The notes: generated from the sequence alone by a model not told the origin. A stretch of DNA of 64,000 nt from Thaumasiovibrio subtropicus (GCF_019703835.1 NZ_AP023054.1:3223580-3287579); one strand, 5' to 3'; positions 28,045 through 44,118 are shown, counted from the first letter of the stretch. Program-made: numbers and translations.

Positions 28045-29778
28045 ATGGCAGGACTGATTCCCCGTTCCTTTATTGATGACCTCTTAGCGCGAGTAGATAT
28101 CGTCGAGCTCATTGATGCCCGGGTGAAGCTAAAGAAAGCCGGAAAAAGCTACACCGCGTGTTGCCCATTTCATAACGAGAAAACGCCTTCTTTTTCTGTC
28201 AGCCAAGAGAAGCAGTTTTATCACTGCTTTGGTTGTGGCGCGCATGGTAATGCCATTGACTTCGTCATGGAGTTTGATCGCCTTGAGTTTCCTGATGCTA
28301 TCGAAGAAATCGCCAACTCGCTTGGTTTAGAGGTACCCCGCGAGCGCGGTAATGGCCCTTCTGGTCCAGCCAAGGAAGAAAAACGCAGCCTCTACGAAAT
28401 GATGGGGCAAATAGCCCAGTTTTACCAAGGTCAACTGCGCCAATACCCTGATGCCATTGAATATCTAAAAGGTAGAGGGCTGAGTGGCGAAGTCGTCAAA
28501 GCCTTTGGAATCGGTTATGTAGACGATCAATGGGACCAAGTCAGACAACGATTTGGGCGCGATCCAGAGTCGCAAAAAGGCCTCGTGTCTGCCGGTATGT
28601 TAATCGAGAACGAGAATGGCCGTCGTTATGACCGTTTTCGTGGGCGTGTCATGTTTCCCATCCGCGACAGACGCGGGCGTGTTATTGCTTTTGGTGGTCG
28701 AGTGCTCGGTGATGGCACCCCAAAATACCTAAACTCACCAGAAACACCGCTCTTCCACAAAGGTAGAGAGCTTTACGGTTTGTATGAAGTCATGCAGGCG
28801 CATCGAGAACCGGAGCAAGTTCTCGTTGCTGAAGGGTATATGGATGTTGTGGCGCTTGCTCAGTTTGGCGTGGATTACGCCGTTGCAGCACTAGGTACTG
28901 CGACAACGGGCGATCACATGCAAACGCTCTTTCGCCAAACCAGCACCGTCATCTGTTGTTATGACGGTGACCGAGCAGGTCGTGATGCCGCATGGCGTGC
29001 AATGGAACAAGCGTTACCGTATCTCAGTGACGGAAGACAACTTAAGTTTATGTTTTTACCCGACGGTGACGACCCTGATACGTTTATTCGTAATCAAGGC
29101 CGAGACGCGTTTGAAGAGCAGGTAAAACAAGCAACACCGCTAACCAACTTCATGTTTGATACCTTGATGCGACAGGTAGATACCAGTACACGCGAAGGGC
29201 AGGCCAAACTGAGTACACTAGCGGTGCCACTGATAGATAAAGTACCAGGCGGTACTTTACGGTTATATTTGCGAGAAATGTTGGGAAAAAAACTGGGTCT
29301 ACCTGACGAAGCCCAGCTTTCACAACTACTCTCTAAACATGGTAGTGTCGCCGCGGCGAAACCACCTCAGCCAGAGATGAAGCGAACCCCCATGCGTGTG
29401 GTGATCGCCTTGCTATTGCAAAATCCATCTCTCTCTGAAGGCGTCCCTGAAGTCACAGGATTAGGCTCACTGAAGGTGCCGGGGATAAATTTATTGATAA
29501 CGTTGGTTGATAAATGTCATTCCAACCCCAATATCTCTACTGGCCAGTTATTAGAGCACTGGCGTAATACAAAAGATGAAGCCATCTTATCTCAACTCGC
29601 GAGTTGGGATCTTGCAACGGATGACGACATCGTAGAAACAGTTTTTAACGACGCATTGGACAAAGTGTTTGCCCAGTGTGTTGAGCAACAAATTGCAACC
29701 TTGCTAGCTAAAAGCCGAACAGAAGGCCTTTCGGACGTAGAAAAACAAGAGCTCGCGATGCTCATCTCGTCTCGTTGA
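28045..29778 (+). CDS. dnaG: DNA primase
   Basis: Synthesises RNA primers at the fork. The 577 residues have an N-terminal CHC2 zinc finger with ligands Cys40, His43, Cys61 and Cys64, the RNA-polymerase/TOPRIM core (LVAEGYMDVVAL near 260, then DGDRAGRDAA) and a C-terminal helicase-binding domain from about 430. All metal-binding acidic residues expected in TOPRIM are present. It is followed by rpoD after 93 bases. Confidence 0.97.
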   Translation: MAGLIPRSFIDDLLARVDIVELIDARVKLKKAGKSYTACCPFHNEKTPSFSVSQEKQFYHCFGCGAHGNAIDFVMEFDRLEFPDAIEEIANSLGLEVPRERGNGPSGPAKEEKRSLYEMMGQIAQFYQGQLRQYPDAIEYLKGRGLSGEVVKAFGIGYVDDQWDQVRQRFGRDPESQKGLVSAGMLIENENGRRYDRFRGRVMFPIRDRRGRVIAFGGRVLGDGTPKYLNSPETPLFHKGRELYGLYEVMQAHREPEQVLVAEGYMDVVALAQFGVDYAVAALGTATTGDHMQTLFRQTSTVICCYDGDRAGRDAAWRAMEQALPYLSDGRQLKFMFLPDGDDPDTFIRNQGRDAFEEQVKQATPLTNFMFDTLMRQVDTSTREGQAKLSTLAVPLIDKVPGGTLRLYLREMLGKKLGLPDEAQLSQLLSKHGSVAAAKPPQPEMKRTPMRVVIALLLQNPSLSEGVPEVTGLGSLKVPGINLLITLVDKCHSNPNISTGQLLEHWRNTKDEAILSQLASWDLATDDDIVETVFNDALDKVFAQCVEQQIATLLAKSRTEGLSDVEKQELAMLISSR

Positions 29779-29871
29779 CAAAGTAGCCAGCAATACTGAA
29801 ATTTGTTATATTTGGCGGTTTGCGTTTCCGCATACTACATTCTTCACACAGACCCAAGTTGGATATCGTCT

Positions 29872-31719
29872 ATGGAGCAAAATCCGCAGTCTCAGCTAAA
29901 GTTACTTGTCCAAAAAGGCAAGGAACAAGGCTATCTGACCTACGCCGAAGTAAATGACCACCTGCCAGAAGATATTATTGATTCTGATCAGGTAGAAGAC
30001 ATCATTCAAATGATTAATGACATGGGTATTAAGGTGGTTGAAAGCGCCCCTGATGCCGATGATATGATGATGTCAGAAGACGCCGCAGACGAAGATGCCG
30101 TTGAAGCCGCAGCGCAAGCACTTTCTAGTGTTGAAAACGAAATTGGCCGCACCACTGACCCAGTTCGCATGTACATGCGCGAGATGGGTACTGTAGAGCT
30201 GTTGACCCGTGAAGGCGAAATCGACATTGCTAAACGCATTGAAGAAGGTATCAACCAAGTTCAATGTTCTGTTGCAGAATACCCAGAAGCTATCGCTCAC
30301 CTACTCGAGCAGTTCGACAAAGTAGAAGCTGAAGAACTTCGTCTTACAGATATTATCTCCGGCTTTGTTGATCCTAATGACGAAGAGACCGCAGCCCCAA
30401 CGGCTACGCATATCGGCTCTGAGCTGAGTGAAGCAGATCTAGAAGACGAAGATAAAGATCTGGAAGAAGACGATAGTGATGATGACGAAGAAGATGAGGA
30501 TGATGGCAGCATCGATCCTGAACTTGCTCGTGAGAAGTTTTCTGAGCTTCGTTCAAGCTATCAATCAATGGCAACCGCGATCGATACTTATGGTCGTGCA
30601 GACCCACGTACGTTAGTTGCCGTTGAAGAGCTCTCTGAAATCTTCAAGCAGTTCCGCCTGATCCCTAAGCAGTTTGACCGCCTAGTGAGTTCATTGCGCG
30701 ATACCATGGACCGTGTTCGTACTCACGAGCGTTTAATCATGCGTATCTGTGTTGATAACTCTAAGATGCCGAAGAAAAACTTTGTTTCCTTCTTTAGCGG
30801 CAATGAGTCAAGCGAACACTGGATTGATGAAGCGCTTAGCTCTGGCAAACCATGGGCTGACCGTCTTCAAAATTACGAAGAAGACTTACGTCGTAGCGTG
30901 CAAAAACTGAAAGGCATTGAAGGTGAAACCGGCCTATCTGTTGAGCGCATCAAAGACATTAGCCGTCGTATGTCGATTGGTGAAGCAAAAGCACGCCGTG
31001 CTAAAAAAGAGATGGTAGAAGCAAACTTGCGTCTTGTTATCTCTATTGCGAAGAAATACACCAACCGTGGTCTGCAGTTCTTGGATCTGATTCAAGAAGG
31101 TAACATCGGTTTGATGAAAGCCGTCGATAAGTTTGAATACCGTCGTGGTTACAAATTTTCGACCTACGCAACGTGGTGGATCCGTCAGGCAATTACACGT
31201 TCAATCGCTGACCAGGCACGTACTATTCGTATCCCTGTGCACATGATTGAGACCATCAACAAACTGAATCGTATCTCTCGTCAGATGCTTCAGGAGATGG
31301 GCCGTGAGCCGCTGCCAGAAGAGCTGGCAGAACGCATGCAAATGCCTGAGGACAAGATCCGCAAAGTACTGAAGATTGCCAAAGAGCCAATCTCAATGGA
31401 AACCCCAATCGGTGATGATGAAGATTCGCACCTAGGTGATTTCATTGAAGATACAACGCTAGAGCTGCCGATGGATTCCGCTACGGCAACCAACCTGCGT
31501 ATGGCAACACACGAAGTACTCGCAGGCCTTACCCCTCGTGAGGCTAAAGTACTTCGTATGCGATTTGGTATCGACATGAATACCGACCATACGTTGGAAG
31601 AAGTTGGCAAGCAGTTTGATGTGACACGTGAGCGTATCCGTCAGATTGAAGCGAAAGCCCTTCGTAAACTACGTCACCCAAGCCGCTCAGAAACGCTGCG
31701 CAGCTTCCTTGACGAGTAA
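29872..31719 (+). CDS. rpoD: RNA polymerase sigma-70 factor RpoD
   Basis: Primary housekeeping sigma factor, 615 residues from the ATG at 29872 ([20 protein letters not shown]), which is preceded by GGA and matches the E. coli N-terminus; the open frame extends 23 codons further upstream but without homology. It has region 1.1, a very acidic linker near 187-215, the non-conserved region, region 2 with [15 protein letters not shown], region 3, and region 4 with the helix-turn-helix [17 protein letters not shown]. The last gene of the rpsU cluster, it has its own strong terminator. Confidence 0.98.
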   Translation: MEQNPQSQLKLLVQKGKEQGYLTYAEVNDHLPEDIIDSDQVEDIIQMINDMGIKVVESAPDADDMMMSEDAADEDAVEAAAQALSSVENEIGRTTDPVRMYMREMGTVELLTREGEIDIAKRIEEGINQVQCSVAEYPEAIAHLLEQFDKVEAEELRLTDIISGFVDPNDEETAAPTATHIGSELSEADLEDEDKDLEEDDSDDDEEDEDDGSIDPELAREKFSELRSSYQSMATAIDTYGRADPRTLVAVEELSEIFKQFRLIPKQFDRLVSSLRDTMDRVRTHERLIMRICVDNSKMPKKNFVSFFSGNESSEHWIDEALSSGKPWADRLQNYEEDLRRSVQKLKGIEGETGLSVERIKDISRRMSIGEAKARRAKKEMVEANLRLVISIAKKYTNRGLQFLDLIQEGNIGLMKAVDKFEYRRGYKFSTYATWWIRQAITRSIADQARTIRIPVHMIETINKLNRISRQMLQEMGREPLPEELAERMQMPEDKIRKVLKIAKEPISMETPIGDDEDSHLGDFIEDTTLELPMDSATATNLRMATHEVLAGLTPREAKVLRMRFGIDMNTDHTLEEVGKQFDVTRERIRQIEAKALRKLRHPSRSETLRSFLDE

Positions 31720-31737
31720 CCGGTAGAAACAAAGCAT

Positions 31738-31767
31738 AAAAAGCGAGCATCTACGCTCGCTTTTTTT
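31738..31767 (+). terminator. rpoD terminator
   Basis: AAAAAGCGAGC (31738-31748), loop ATCTAC, GCTCGCTTTTT (31755-31765) and further Ts to 31767. It is a canonical intrinsic terminator 18 bases after the rpoD stop. Confidence 0.93.
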
Positions 31768-31808
31768 ATAACTGCTTAAAATGCAAGCAAAACCACCTAC
31801 TCTTCATC

Positions 31809-31837
31809 TAGACAGATCCGCCCCTATCCCCTATAAT
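31809..31837 (+). promoter_or_regulatory. Promoter of tRNA-Ile2
   Basis: TAGACA (31809-31814), exactly 17 bases, then a perfect TATAAT (31832-31837), 13 bases before the mature tRNA 5' end. It is a near-consensus sigma-70 promoter. Confidence 0.8.
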
Positions 31838-31850
31838 CACTGCTCATTAT

Positions 31851-31926
31851 GGCCCCTTAGCTCAGTGGTTAGAGCAGTCGACTCATAATCGATTGGTCCG
31901 CAGTTCAAGTCTGCGAGGGGCCACCA
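31851..31926 (+). tRNA. ileX: tRNA-Ile2 (anticodon CAU, lysidine-modified)
   Basis: The 76-nt cloverleaf begins GGCCCCTTAGCTCAGTGG, has the anticodon CAT at 31884-31886 and ends in an encoded CCA. The acceptor pairs GGCCCC/GGGGCC. It closely resembles E. coli ileX, and its place after rpoD is the same, so it is the AUA-decoding tRNA-Ile2 and not a methionine tRNA. It borders the accessory region and may be an integration site. Confidence 0.94.
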
Positions 31927-31933
31927 TATTTTT

Positions 31934-31970
31934 CAAGGCCTTAGAGCGTTTTCGCTGCTAAGGCCTTGTT
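31934..31970 (+). terminator. tRNA-Ile2 terminator
   Basis: CAAGGCCTTAG (31934-31944) pairs with CTAAGGCCTTG (31958-31968), with a second inner AGCG/CGCT stem and a TTTT loop. A short T-rich tail follows. Confidence 0.8.
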
Positions 31971-31974
31971 CGTT

Positions 31975-32453
31975 TTAGGGCTCTGTGTAGCAAACATGTA
32001 GCAGATGGCTCTTGTGTAGCATTCTGTGTGGCAAGCCCTTAAACTTACCTCTCTAATACCGTTTTCTTCCTTTGGCTCGCTTAACGGACAACTCATCCTC
32101 ACTGTTATCTCCTTTAGTTAATATCAGTACAAAAGTACCTCGATAGCACCTACTATCAGCACTCATGGGATTTTAGTAGAAACGATTAATGGTATATCAG
32201 CAACAGGAAAGCTGTGCGGTTGTCATTAGTGTCTTGGTCGCTCTATCAGTTATCGTAACCTTCTCAGATTTGAGCTCTATGCGGTCTCTAAGGCGGCAGC
32301 TGCAAAGCATTCTATACTAAAGTTCTAGATACACCGCTGCAATGCTACTCATTCAACAAGAGCTAGCGCTGTTTACTTCAGCGCATTAAGGTTGCAGAGA
32401 AACATCAGCTTGCCAGTGATTATCAAAAGAGGAACTGTCAGATCACGCCCGAA
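31975..32453. other. Gene-free accessory stretch after tRNA-Ile2
   Basis: About 480 bases without a supportable gene on either strand. Apart from the TGTAGCA repeats at its left end I see no structure. Base composition and stop-codon density suggest decayed foreign DNA between the tRNA and the small EF-Tu-like gene. Confidence 0.5.
31986..32033 (+). repeat. Four short direct repeats TGTAGCA/TGTGGCA beside tRNA-Ile2
   Basis: TGTAGCA occurs at 31986, 31997 and 32015, and TGTGGCA at 32027. Clusters like this downstream of a tRNA resemble arm-type integrase binding sites of integrated elements. No integrase gene or second tRNA end is visible, so this would be a relic. Confidence 0.4.
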
Positions 32454-32753
32454 CTAGTATATCTGAAGCACGTTCTTGACGATTCCGTTCGCAAGCTCCT
32501 GCCCTCCAAAATTTAGATGAAATATATATCCTTCAATAATCAGAGCTGTAAATACTTCTCCATAAGGCAGCTCAATAGTTACATCATGCTCTCGCCCTGA
32601 AGCAAGTACTGAAAGTCCTGCGGCTCCAATGACTTTACACGCAATCAAGTCGCTCGCTACAGCGAAAGAGGGCTGCATTCCTGAAACGAAAGGCTTACTT
32701 AGCCCGCCTTCGCTTTCTGGCTTTATGTATACTCTTGCCTTAACTATAAGCAT
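32454..32753 (-). CDS. Stand-alone EF-Tu domain 3-like small protein
   Basis: This 99-residue protein has an excellent RBS (AAGGAG five bases before the ATG). Its N-terminal half, VKARVYIKPESEGGLSKPF then SGMQPSF, follows the start of EF-Tu domain 3 ([20 protein letters not shown] then GYRPQF), and the C-terminus GGQELANGIVKNVL follows the EF-Tu end (GGRTVGAGVVAKVL). It has neither the GTPase domain nor domain 2. It therefore looks like a free beta-barrel of the EF-Tu C-terminal family; its function is unknown. It is isolated between repeats and a broken transposase, in an acquired-looking segment. Confidence 0.72.
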   Translation of the reverse strand: MLIVKARVYIKPESEGGLSKPFVSGMQPSFAVASDLIACKVIGAAGLSVLASGREHDVTIELPYGEVFTALIIEGYIFHLNFGGQELANGIVKNVLQIY

Positions 32754-32904
32754 CGTACTCCTTAAGAAATAGCTTCAGTACTCTGAGTCGCGTCATTGAT
32801 ATCTTCAATATGCTCTGCTTTGTGATGGTTTAACACCACTCTAAGTAAAAATATGATCTAGCTGAGATCACTCTTTCATACAGTCAAATAGCTACGGATA
32901 GCCT

Positions 32905-33356
32905 CATTAATATCGGCTTCAAAAAGTTAGCAAGGCAGCAATAATCCATACAAATGGAAGTGAGGCTGCTCGCGCTTACCCACATCTAAGATGGCTTTTC
33001 ACGTACACAAATTGCTAAGCTTCTCAAGCTAGTAGAGCTAAGGTGAATAAATGGATTCACACCTTTCTTGAAAAAGGCCTTTAAGGGCAACAAGAAAAGC
33101 CAAGAGCATGCAGACCGTATTCTTAACATCCACACAAGTAGAGTAACTCAAGAAGCCATAGTAAAACTTACTACTGGAAAAGATCAGTGACAATCCAGAG
33201 CGTGTAAGCCTTAATCAAGCTGATGTTTGGTTTCAGGAGAAAGCGAGATTTGGTAAACAGAGTACAACCGGAAGGATTTGAGTTTAGCTTGGAACGCGGC
33301 CTAGATCCGTTCGACAGTAACAGTTCTATTATTTGGGAAATTCGATACAAGAGATA
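32905..33356 (+). pseudogene. Decayed IS630-family transposase
   Basis: One reading frame still gives GSEAARAYPHLRWLF, then a stop, RAKVNKWIHTFLEKGL (helix-turn-helix part), another stop, and further on DVWFQEKARFGKQSTTGRI (33222 onward), where active IS630 transposases have FQDEARFG, and GTRPRSVRQ. Several in-frame stops and shifts, and a changed catalytic Asp, show it is dead. The homology was read by eye from motif order. It ends against the group II intron. No terminal repeats could be recognised. Confidence 0.7.
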
Positions 33357-33430
33357 ATCGAGTAGGAGGAGGCCTCACGGCCTCCGTCCTCTCACACCAC
33401 CGTACAAGCGTGGGTCGCATACGGCGGTTC
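33357..33430 (-). ncRNA. Group II intron domains V and VI
   Basis: On the minus strand, the domain V arms CCGCCGTATGCG and ACGCTTGTACGGTGG flank an ACCC loop. Domain VI has GGAGGCC pairing with GGCCTCC around GTGA, an AGGA/TCCT outer pairing, a bulged A (branch point) and a CTC/GAG closure. These are the catalytic and branching elements of the intron. Confidence 0.75.
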
Positions 33431-34705
33431 CGAATATATTTTCAGTGACTCATACCCGTCTCGCAACGAGTATAATTCCCTCTCATTGAACCAGTTAACT
33501 GGCATGGCGTGATTCAACTGGGGCGTTAACGCCAGATGCCACCAACCTTTATCTGACATCGCTAGCTTCCACGCATTGCGCTCTGTTACACCTTGTCGCT
33601 GTAACCATGTCGCTATACTGTATCTGCGTTTGCGCTGCTTCAGTCGGTAGCATCTTAATCGACGTCGTATCCATTCGTCTAAACGCTGCATCGCGCTCTT
33701 ACGTATGGCGAGCTTGAAGTAGTGCTGCCAACCTCGTAGGTATTGGGTTAACTCGGTGATTATTACCGATAACTCTCGACCTCGATTTCGCTTCGTTATT
33801 CTCCGCACTCGCTTCTTCATTTGAGCTTGTGCCGATTTCGATATCAGGATTGCTTCATCTCTCTTGAAGCTATGGCCTAAGTAAGCTCGCTCTGTCACTC
33901 TTGTCGCGGCACTTTTCTCACGATTTACCGTGAGCTTTAGCTTCTGCTCCAAGAACTCCGTTATCGACGCTTTGACTCGATGGGCGGCTTCCTCACTACG
34001 AACGTAGATTTGGCAGTCGTCTGCATATCGACAGAACTTATGCCCCCTTCGCTCTAACTCTTTATCCAGTTCATCTAATACGATATTAGAAAGTAACGGA
34101 GATAATGGCCCGCCCTGTGGCGTTCCTCGTTGTCTCTGTTCAACTATCCCATTTCGCATTAAGCCTGCCTGTAGATATGCCCTGATTAGCTTTAACACTC
34201 GCTTATCATCAATGTCCTGCGATAGTCTGTACATCAGCCTATCGTGGTTCACTGTGTCGAAGTATTTCGCTAAGTCGATATCTACAACATAACCTCGACC
34301 ATCCCTGATATAGCGACTTGCCGCTGCTAACGCATCATGCGCACTGCGGTTCGGCCTGAACCCATAACTACTGGCGGAGAACTTAGGCTCATAGATATCA
34401 GTCAGCACCGATGTCATTGCCTGTTGAACAACCCTATCAAGCACCGTGGGGATGCCTAGTTGTCTTACACCACCATTAGGTTTAGGGATTTCTACACCAA
34501 GGACTGGTTGAGGTTGGTAGCTTCCGTCCAGAAGACTCTGCCGGAGCGCTTGCCCATTTGAAGCTTGTCGAAGTTTTGAGATGGTCGCTGTGATATCGAG
34601 CCTGTCGACACCTGCGCACCCCTTGTTCTTCTTCACGCGTCGAAGAGCATGGTTCAGATTCGCTGAGGCGCTGATTTGTTCCATCAGCGGAGTTGGGGTC
34701 ACCAA
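33392..34705 (-). CDS. ltrA: Group II intron reverse transcriptase-maturase
   Basis: Intron-encoded protein of 437 residues that binds the intron RNA, helps it splice and copies it into DNA. RT domains run from about 40 to 300: PKPNGGVRQLGIPTVLDRVV, SSYGFRPNRSAHDA, DIDLAKYFDTVNHD, GTPQGGPLSPLLSN and the catalytic YADD (about 227-230). The maturase X domain follows (LTQYLRGWQHYFK). The C-terminal KGWWHLALTPQLNHAM is of class C type; no HNH endonuclease is present. The GTG start at 34705 has AGAGGA upstream; ATG 34687 is an alternative. The stop lies inside domain V. Confidence 0.93.
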   Translation of the reverse strand: MVTPTPLMEQISASANLNHALRRVKKNKGCAGVDRLDITATISKLRQASNGQALRQSLLDGSYQPQPVLGVEIPKPNGGVRQLGIPTVLDRVVQQAMTSVLTDIYEPKFSASSYGFRPNRSAHDALAAASRYIRDGRGYVVDIDLAKYFDTVNHDRLMYRLSQDIDDKRVLKLIRAYLQAGLMRNGIVEQRQRGTPQGGPLSPLLSNIVLDELDKELERRGHKFCRYADDCQIYVRSEEAAHRVKASITEFLEQKLKLTVNREKSAATRVTERAYLGHSFKRDEAILISKSAQAQMKKRVRRITKRNRGRELSVIITELTQYLRGWQHYFKLAIRKSAMQRLDEWIRRRLRCYRLKQRKRRYSIATWLQRQGVTERNAWKLAMSDKGWWHLALTPQLNHAMPVNWFNERELYSLRDGYESLKIYSEPPYATHACTVV

Positions 34706-35251
34706 GACTCGTCCTCTTTTCTACGCCGATCATGCTTGTCATTCTTCGTGACCGTGAGCTTTACTTGCGGTATTGCCCTTTGGAACGTAGAGATGTTATT
34801 CATCTTGCTATGACTCCACATGATTGAGTAAATAGTGACTGCTTCTTGATATATTCTGTTCAGGCCTTCCCTTGAGTTGTACTTCCTCAAAGTACTATGC
34901 CTTCTGCTGACTTCTCATTGCTCATCACACAACATCACTCCTGTATTAGTCTCGACTGAGACAAGCAATAAGATCTCCCGAGGTAAGACGTTGCTCTTTC
35001 CCTTGGTCGTGCCTGATTTACCTATACACACTTCCCGTCGAGGCATTGGGCTATTCTATCTATTGCTAGGTTACCCAAGTTGTACTGGCCTACTATCAGG
35101 TTTCTGTCCGTCACAACCAAGTTTTGCCATTTGCTTCCTTCAGATTTCACCTCACAGTGAACATCCTTGCATAGGCTAACGGTTCTCGCTCGACTGAGCC
35201 CGTAGAGGACTTTCACCTCCTAGAGCAACGCCATGCTCGGCGCACAACGCA

Positions 35252-35279
35252 AAAAGGCCATCCTCTCGGATGGCCTTTT
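35252..35279 (-). terminator. Terminator of rRNA operon 1
   Basis: On the plus strand, AAAAGGCCATCC (35252-35263), loop TCTC, GGATGGCCTTTT (35268-35279). The transcript therefore ends in a 12-bp stem plus a U-run, nine bases after the 5S 3' end. The group II intron begins just beyond it. Confidence 0.93.
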
Positions 35280-35287
35280 CACTCAAA

Positions 35288-35404
35288 GCCTGGCGATGTC
35301 CTACTCTCACATGGGGAGACCCACACTACCATCGGCGCTATTGCGTTTCACTACTGAGTTCGGCATGGAATCAGGTGGGTCCACAATGCTATGGTCGCCA
35401 AGCA
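35288..35404 (-). rRNA. rrf: 5S ribosomal RNA, operon 1
   Basis: The minus strand begins TGCTTGGCGACCATAGC and ends GATGTCC-complement to GCCAGGC, a normal gamma-proteobacterial 5S. It differs from copy 2 at two bases in the loop region and by a one-base shorter C-run at 35320-35322, which would break a conserved helix and is probably a sequencing error. Confidence 0.95.
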
Positions 35405-35492
35405 AAATTTATTCAAACTAGGAAAGCTGATTTGTCTTGTTCTCAACACACTCAAGCGCGATTAAGTCCGATAAAACACCTTGGGTGTTGTA

Positions 35493-38373
<2,881 letters not shown>

Positions 38374-38554
38374 ATACAACCCCAAGGGGTTTCGTATGAC
38401 AGCAACCAAGGTTTACATGTTTTCGCTGGACTCAATACAAGACACTTGAATGTGTTTGTTGTATTTACTTGCGTAAATACATTTTGAGAACTTGTTCATT
38501 TTTCAATGAACGATTCAATCTATTCGATTGAATTTACTAGTCAGCTTTCCAGTT

Positions 38555-38566
38555 TGTTAAAGAGCA
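38555..38566 (-). promoter_or_regulatory. Spacer boxA antitermination element, operon 1
   Basis: The minus strand reads TGCTCTTTAACA, the exact boxA consensus recognised by NusB-S10, between tRNA-Glu and 23S. Operon 2 has the same element at 43929-43940. Confidence 0.85.
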
Positions 38567-38623
38567 TGTGTGTCTTTCAACACCACTATCTTAAGCTTCT
38601 GCTTCAGCAAAAGATTGAGATAG

Positions 38624-38699
38624 TGGCGTCCCATAGGGGAGTCGAACCCCTGTTACCGCCGTGAAAGGGCGGTGTCCTAGGCCTCTAGACGAATGGGAC
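38624..38699 (-). tRNA. gltT: tRNA-Glu (anticodon UUC)
   Basis: The 76-nt tRNA starts GTCCCATTCGTCTAGAGG, has anticodon TTC in CCCTTTCACGG and ends GGGACGCCA with CCA encoded. It lies in the 16S-23S spacer of operon 1, the usual site for a single spacer tRNA-Glu. Confidence 0.96.
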
Positions 38700-38765
38700 A
38701 CATCGTGTTCTACATTATTACCAAGCAATCTGTGTGGACACTGCATTTAACAGCAGTCTTATCGT

Positions 38766-40315
<1,550 letters not shown>

Positions 40316-40660
40316 AAGTTTTTTTGGTCTTTCGACCGGCTCAATGAATACTGATATTACTTATTGCTAAGTAATGAATTGACTGTGCTAAGACCGAAGT
40401 CTTAATTTGGTCACTAGTATCATTGATAAATCTTTAGACTATCTATTCAACGAGTGCCCACACAGATTGCATGGTCATATTGTTAAAGAACGTTGACTTT
40501 CAATGCGTTAGCCTTGTTGGCTTCAGCAAGTCAGGAGGCGTATAATACGCTGCTCTGATTTTAAGTCAAGATAAGATTCTCGATTTTTTGAAAATCTTAT
40601 GTTGACTCCGCTCGCAAGCGAAATCACTTTCTTCTTAGACAAAAAGAAAGAAAATTCAAA
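40316..40660 (-). other. Leader of rRNA operon 1 and end of operon 2
   Basis: The 345 bases between 16S of operon 1 and 5S of operon 2 hold the operon 1 promoter (40542-40569) and a leader boxA-like TTCTTTAACA (complement of 40481-40490). They also hold an 11-bp AT-rich hairpin near 40565-40605, but no canonical hairpin plus U-run after the 5S of operon 2. The part 40316-40494 is nearly identical to the leader of operon 2 at 45820-45998. Confidence 0.7.
40542..40569 (-). promoter_or_regulatory. Promoter of rRNA operon 1
   Basis: The minus strand reads TTGACT (40569-40564), 16 bases, TATTAT (40547-40542), followed by a GC-rich discriminator ACGCC. The 16-base spacing and GC discriminator are typical of stringently controlled rrn promoters. 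Confidence 0.85.
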
Positions 40661-40778
40661 GCCTGGCGATGTCCTACTCTCACATGGGGAGACCCCACAC
40701 TACCATCGGCGCTATTGCGTTTCACTTCTGAGTTCGGCATGGAGTCAGGTGGGTCCACAATGCTATGGTCGCCAAGCA
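40661..40778 (-). rRNA. rrf: 5S ribosomal RNA, operon 2
   Basis: This is a 118-nt copy with the expected four-C run (40693-40696). It differs from copy 1 by two substitutions as well as that run, which argues for two genuine loci. Confidence 0.95.
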
Positions 40779-40865
40779 AAATTTGTTCAAACTAGGAAAG
40801 CTGATTCGTCTATTCTCAACACACTCAAGTGCGATTAAGTCCGATAAAACACCTTGGGTGTTGTA

Positions 40866-43747
<2,882 letters not shown>

Positions 43748-43997
43748 ATACAACCCCAAGGGGTTTCGTATGACAGCAACCAAGGTTTACATGTTTTCGC
43801 CGGACTCAATACAAGACACTTGAATGTGTTTGTTGTATTTACTTGCGTAAATACATTTTGAGAACTTGTTCATTTTTCAATGAACGATTCAATCTATTCG
43901 ATTGAATTTACTAGTCAGCTTTCCAGTTTGTTAAAGAGCATGTGAATCTATCAAAGACCACTTTTTAAATATTCTCTGCGAGAAAACACTTAAAGAG

Positions 43998-44073
43998 TGG
44001 TGGAGCTAAGCAGGATCGAACTGCTGACCTCCTGCGTGCAAAGCAGGCGCTCTCCCAGCTGAGCTATAGCCCC
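43998..44073 (-). tRNA. alaT: tRNA-Ala (anticodon UGC)
   Basis: The 76-nt tRNA starts GGGGCTATAGCTCAGCTGGG, with anticodon TGC in CTTTGCACG and an encoded CCA. It is the second spacer tRNA of operon 2. Confidence 0.96.
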
Positions 44074-44118
44074 ATCATTGAATGACCTTAGTCGTACCAC
44101 CATCTCTGGGAGGAGAAG

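Larger units (their letters stand above)
33357..35245 (-). mobile_element. Group II intron, class C-like, inserted after an rRNA operon terminator
   Basis: Self-splicing retroelement of about 1,889 bases, apparently complete. The 5' end (at 35245, minus strand) starts GTGCGCC, the group II consensus. A domain V hairpin lies at 33396-33430 with a CGC triad, and domain VI follows, with a bulged A seven bases from the presumed 3' end ...CGAT at 33357. It encodes an RT-maturase without an endonuclease. It sits seven bases past the stem of the rrn terminator (35252-35279), in the same orientation, as expected for class C introns. Boundaries are predicted from consensus ends and may be off by a few bases. 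Confidence 0.85.

Noticed and set aside
30420..30520. Acidic low-complexity insertion in rpoD as a sign of foreign DNA
   Set aside because: An acidic linker is normal in gammaproteobacterial RpoD between region 1.1 and region 2.
31851..31926. tRNA-Met from the CAU anticodon
   Set aside because: The acceptor stem, D-arm and location after rpoD match ileX, the lysidine-modified tRNA-Ile2.
31986..32033. CRISPR-like array
   Set aside because: The repeats are only 7 bases with uneven 11-18 base spacing and no cas genes nearby.
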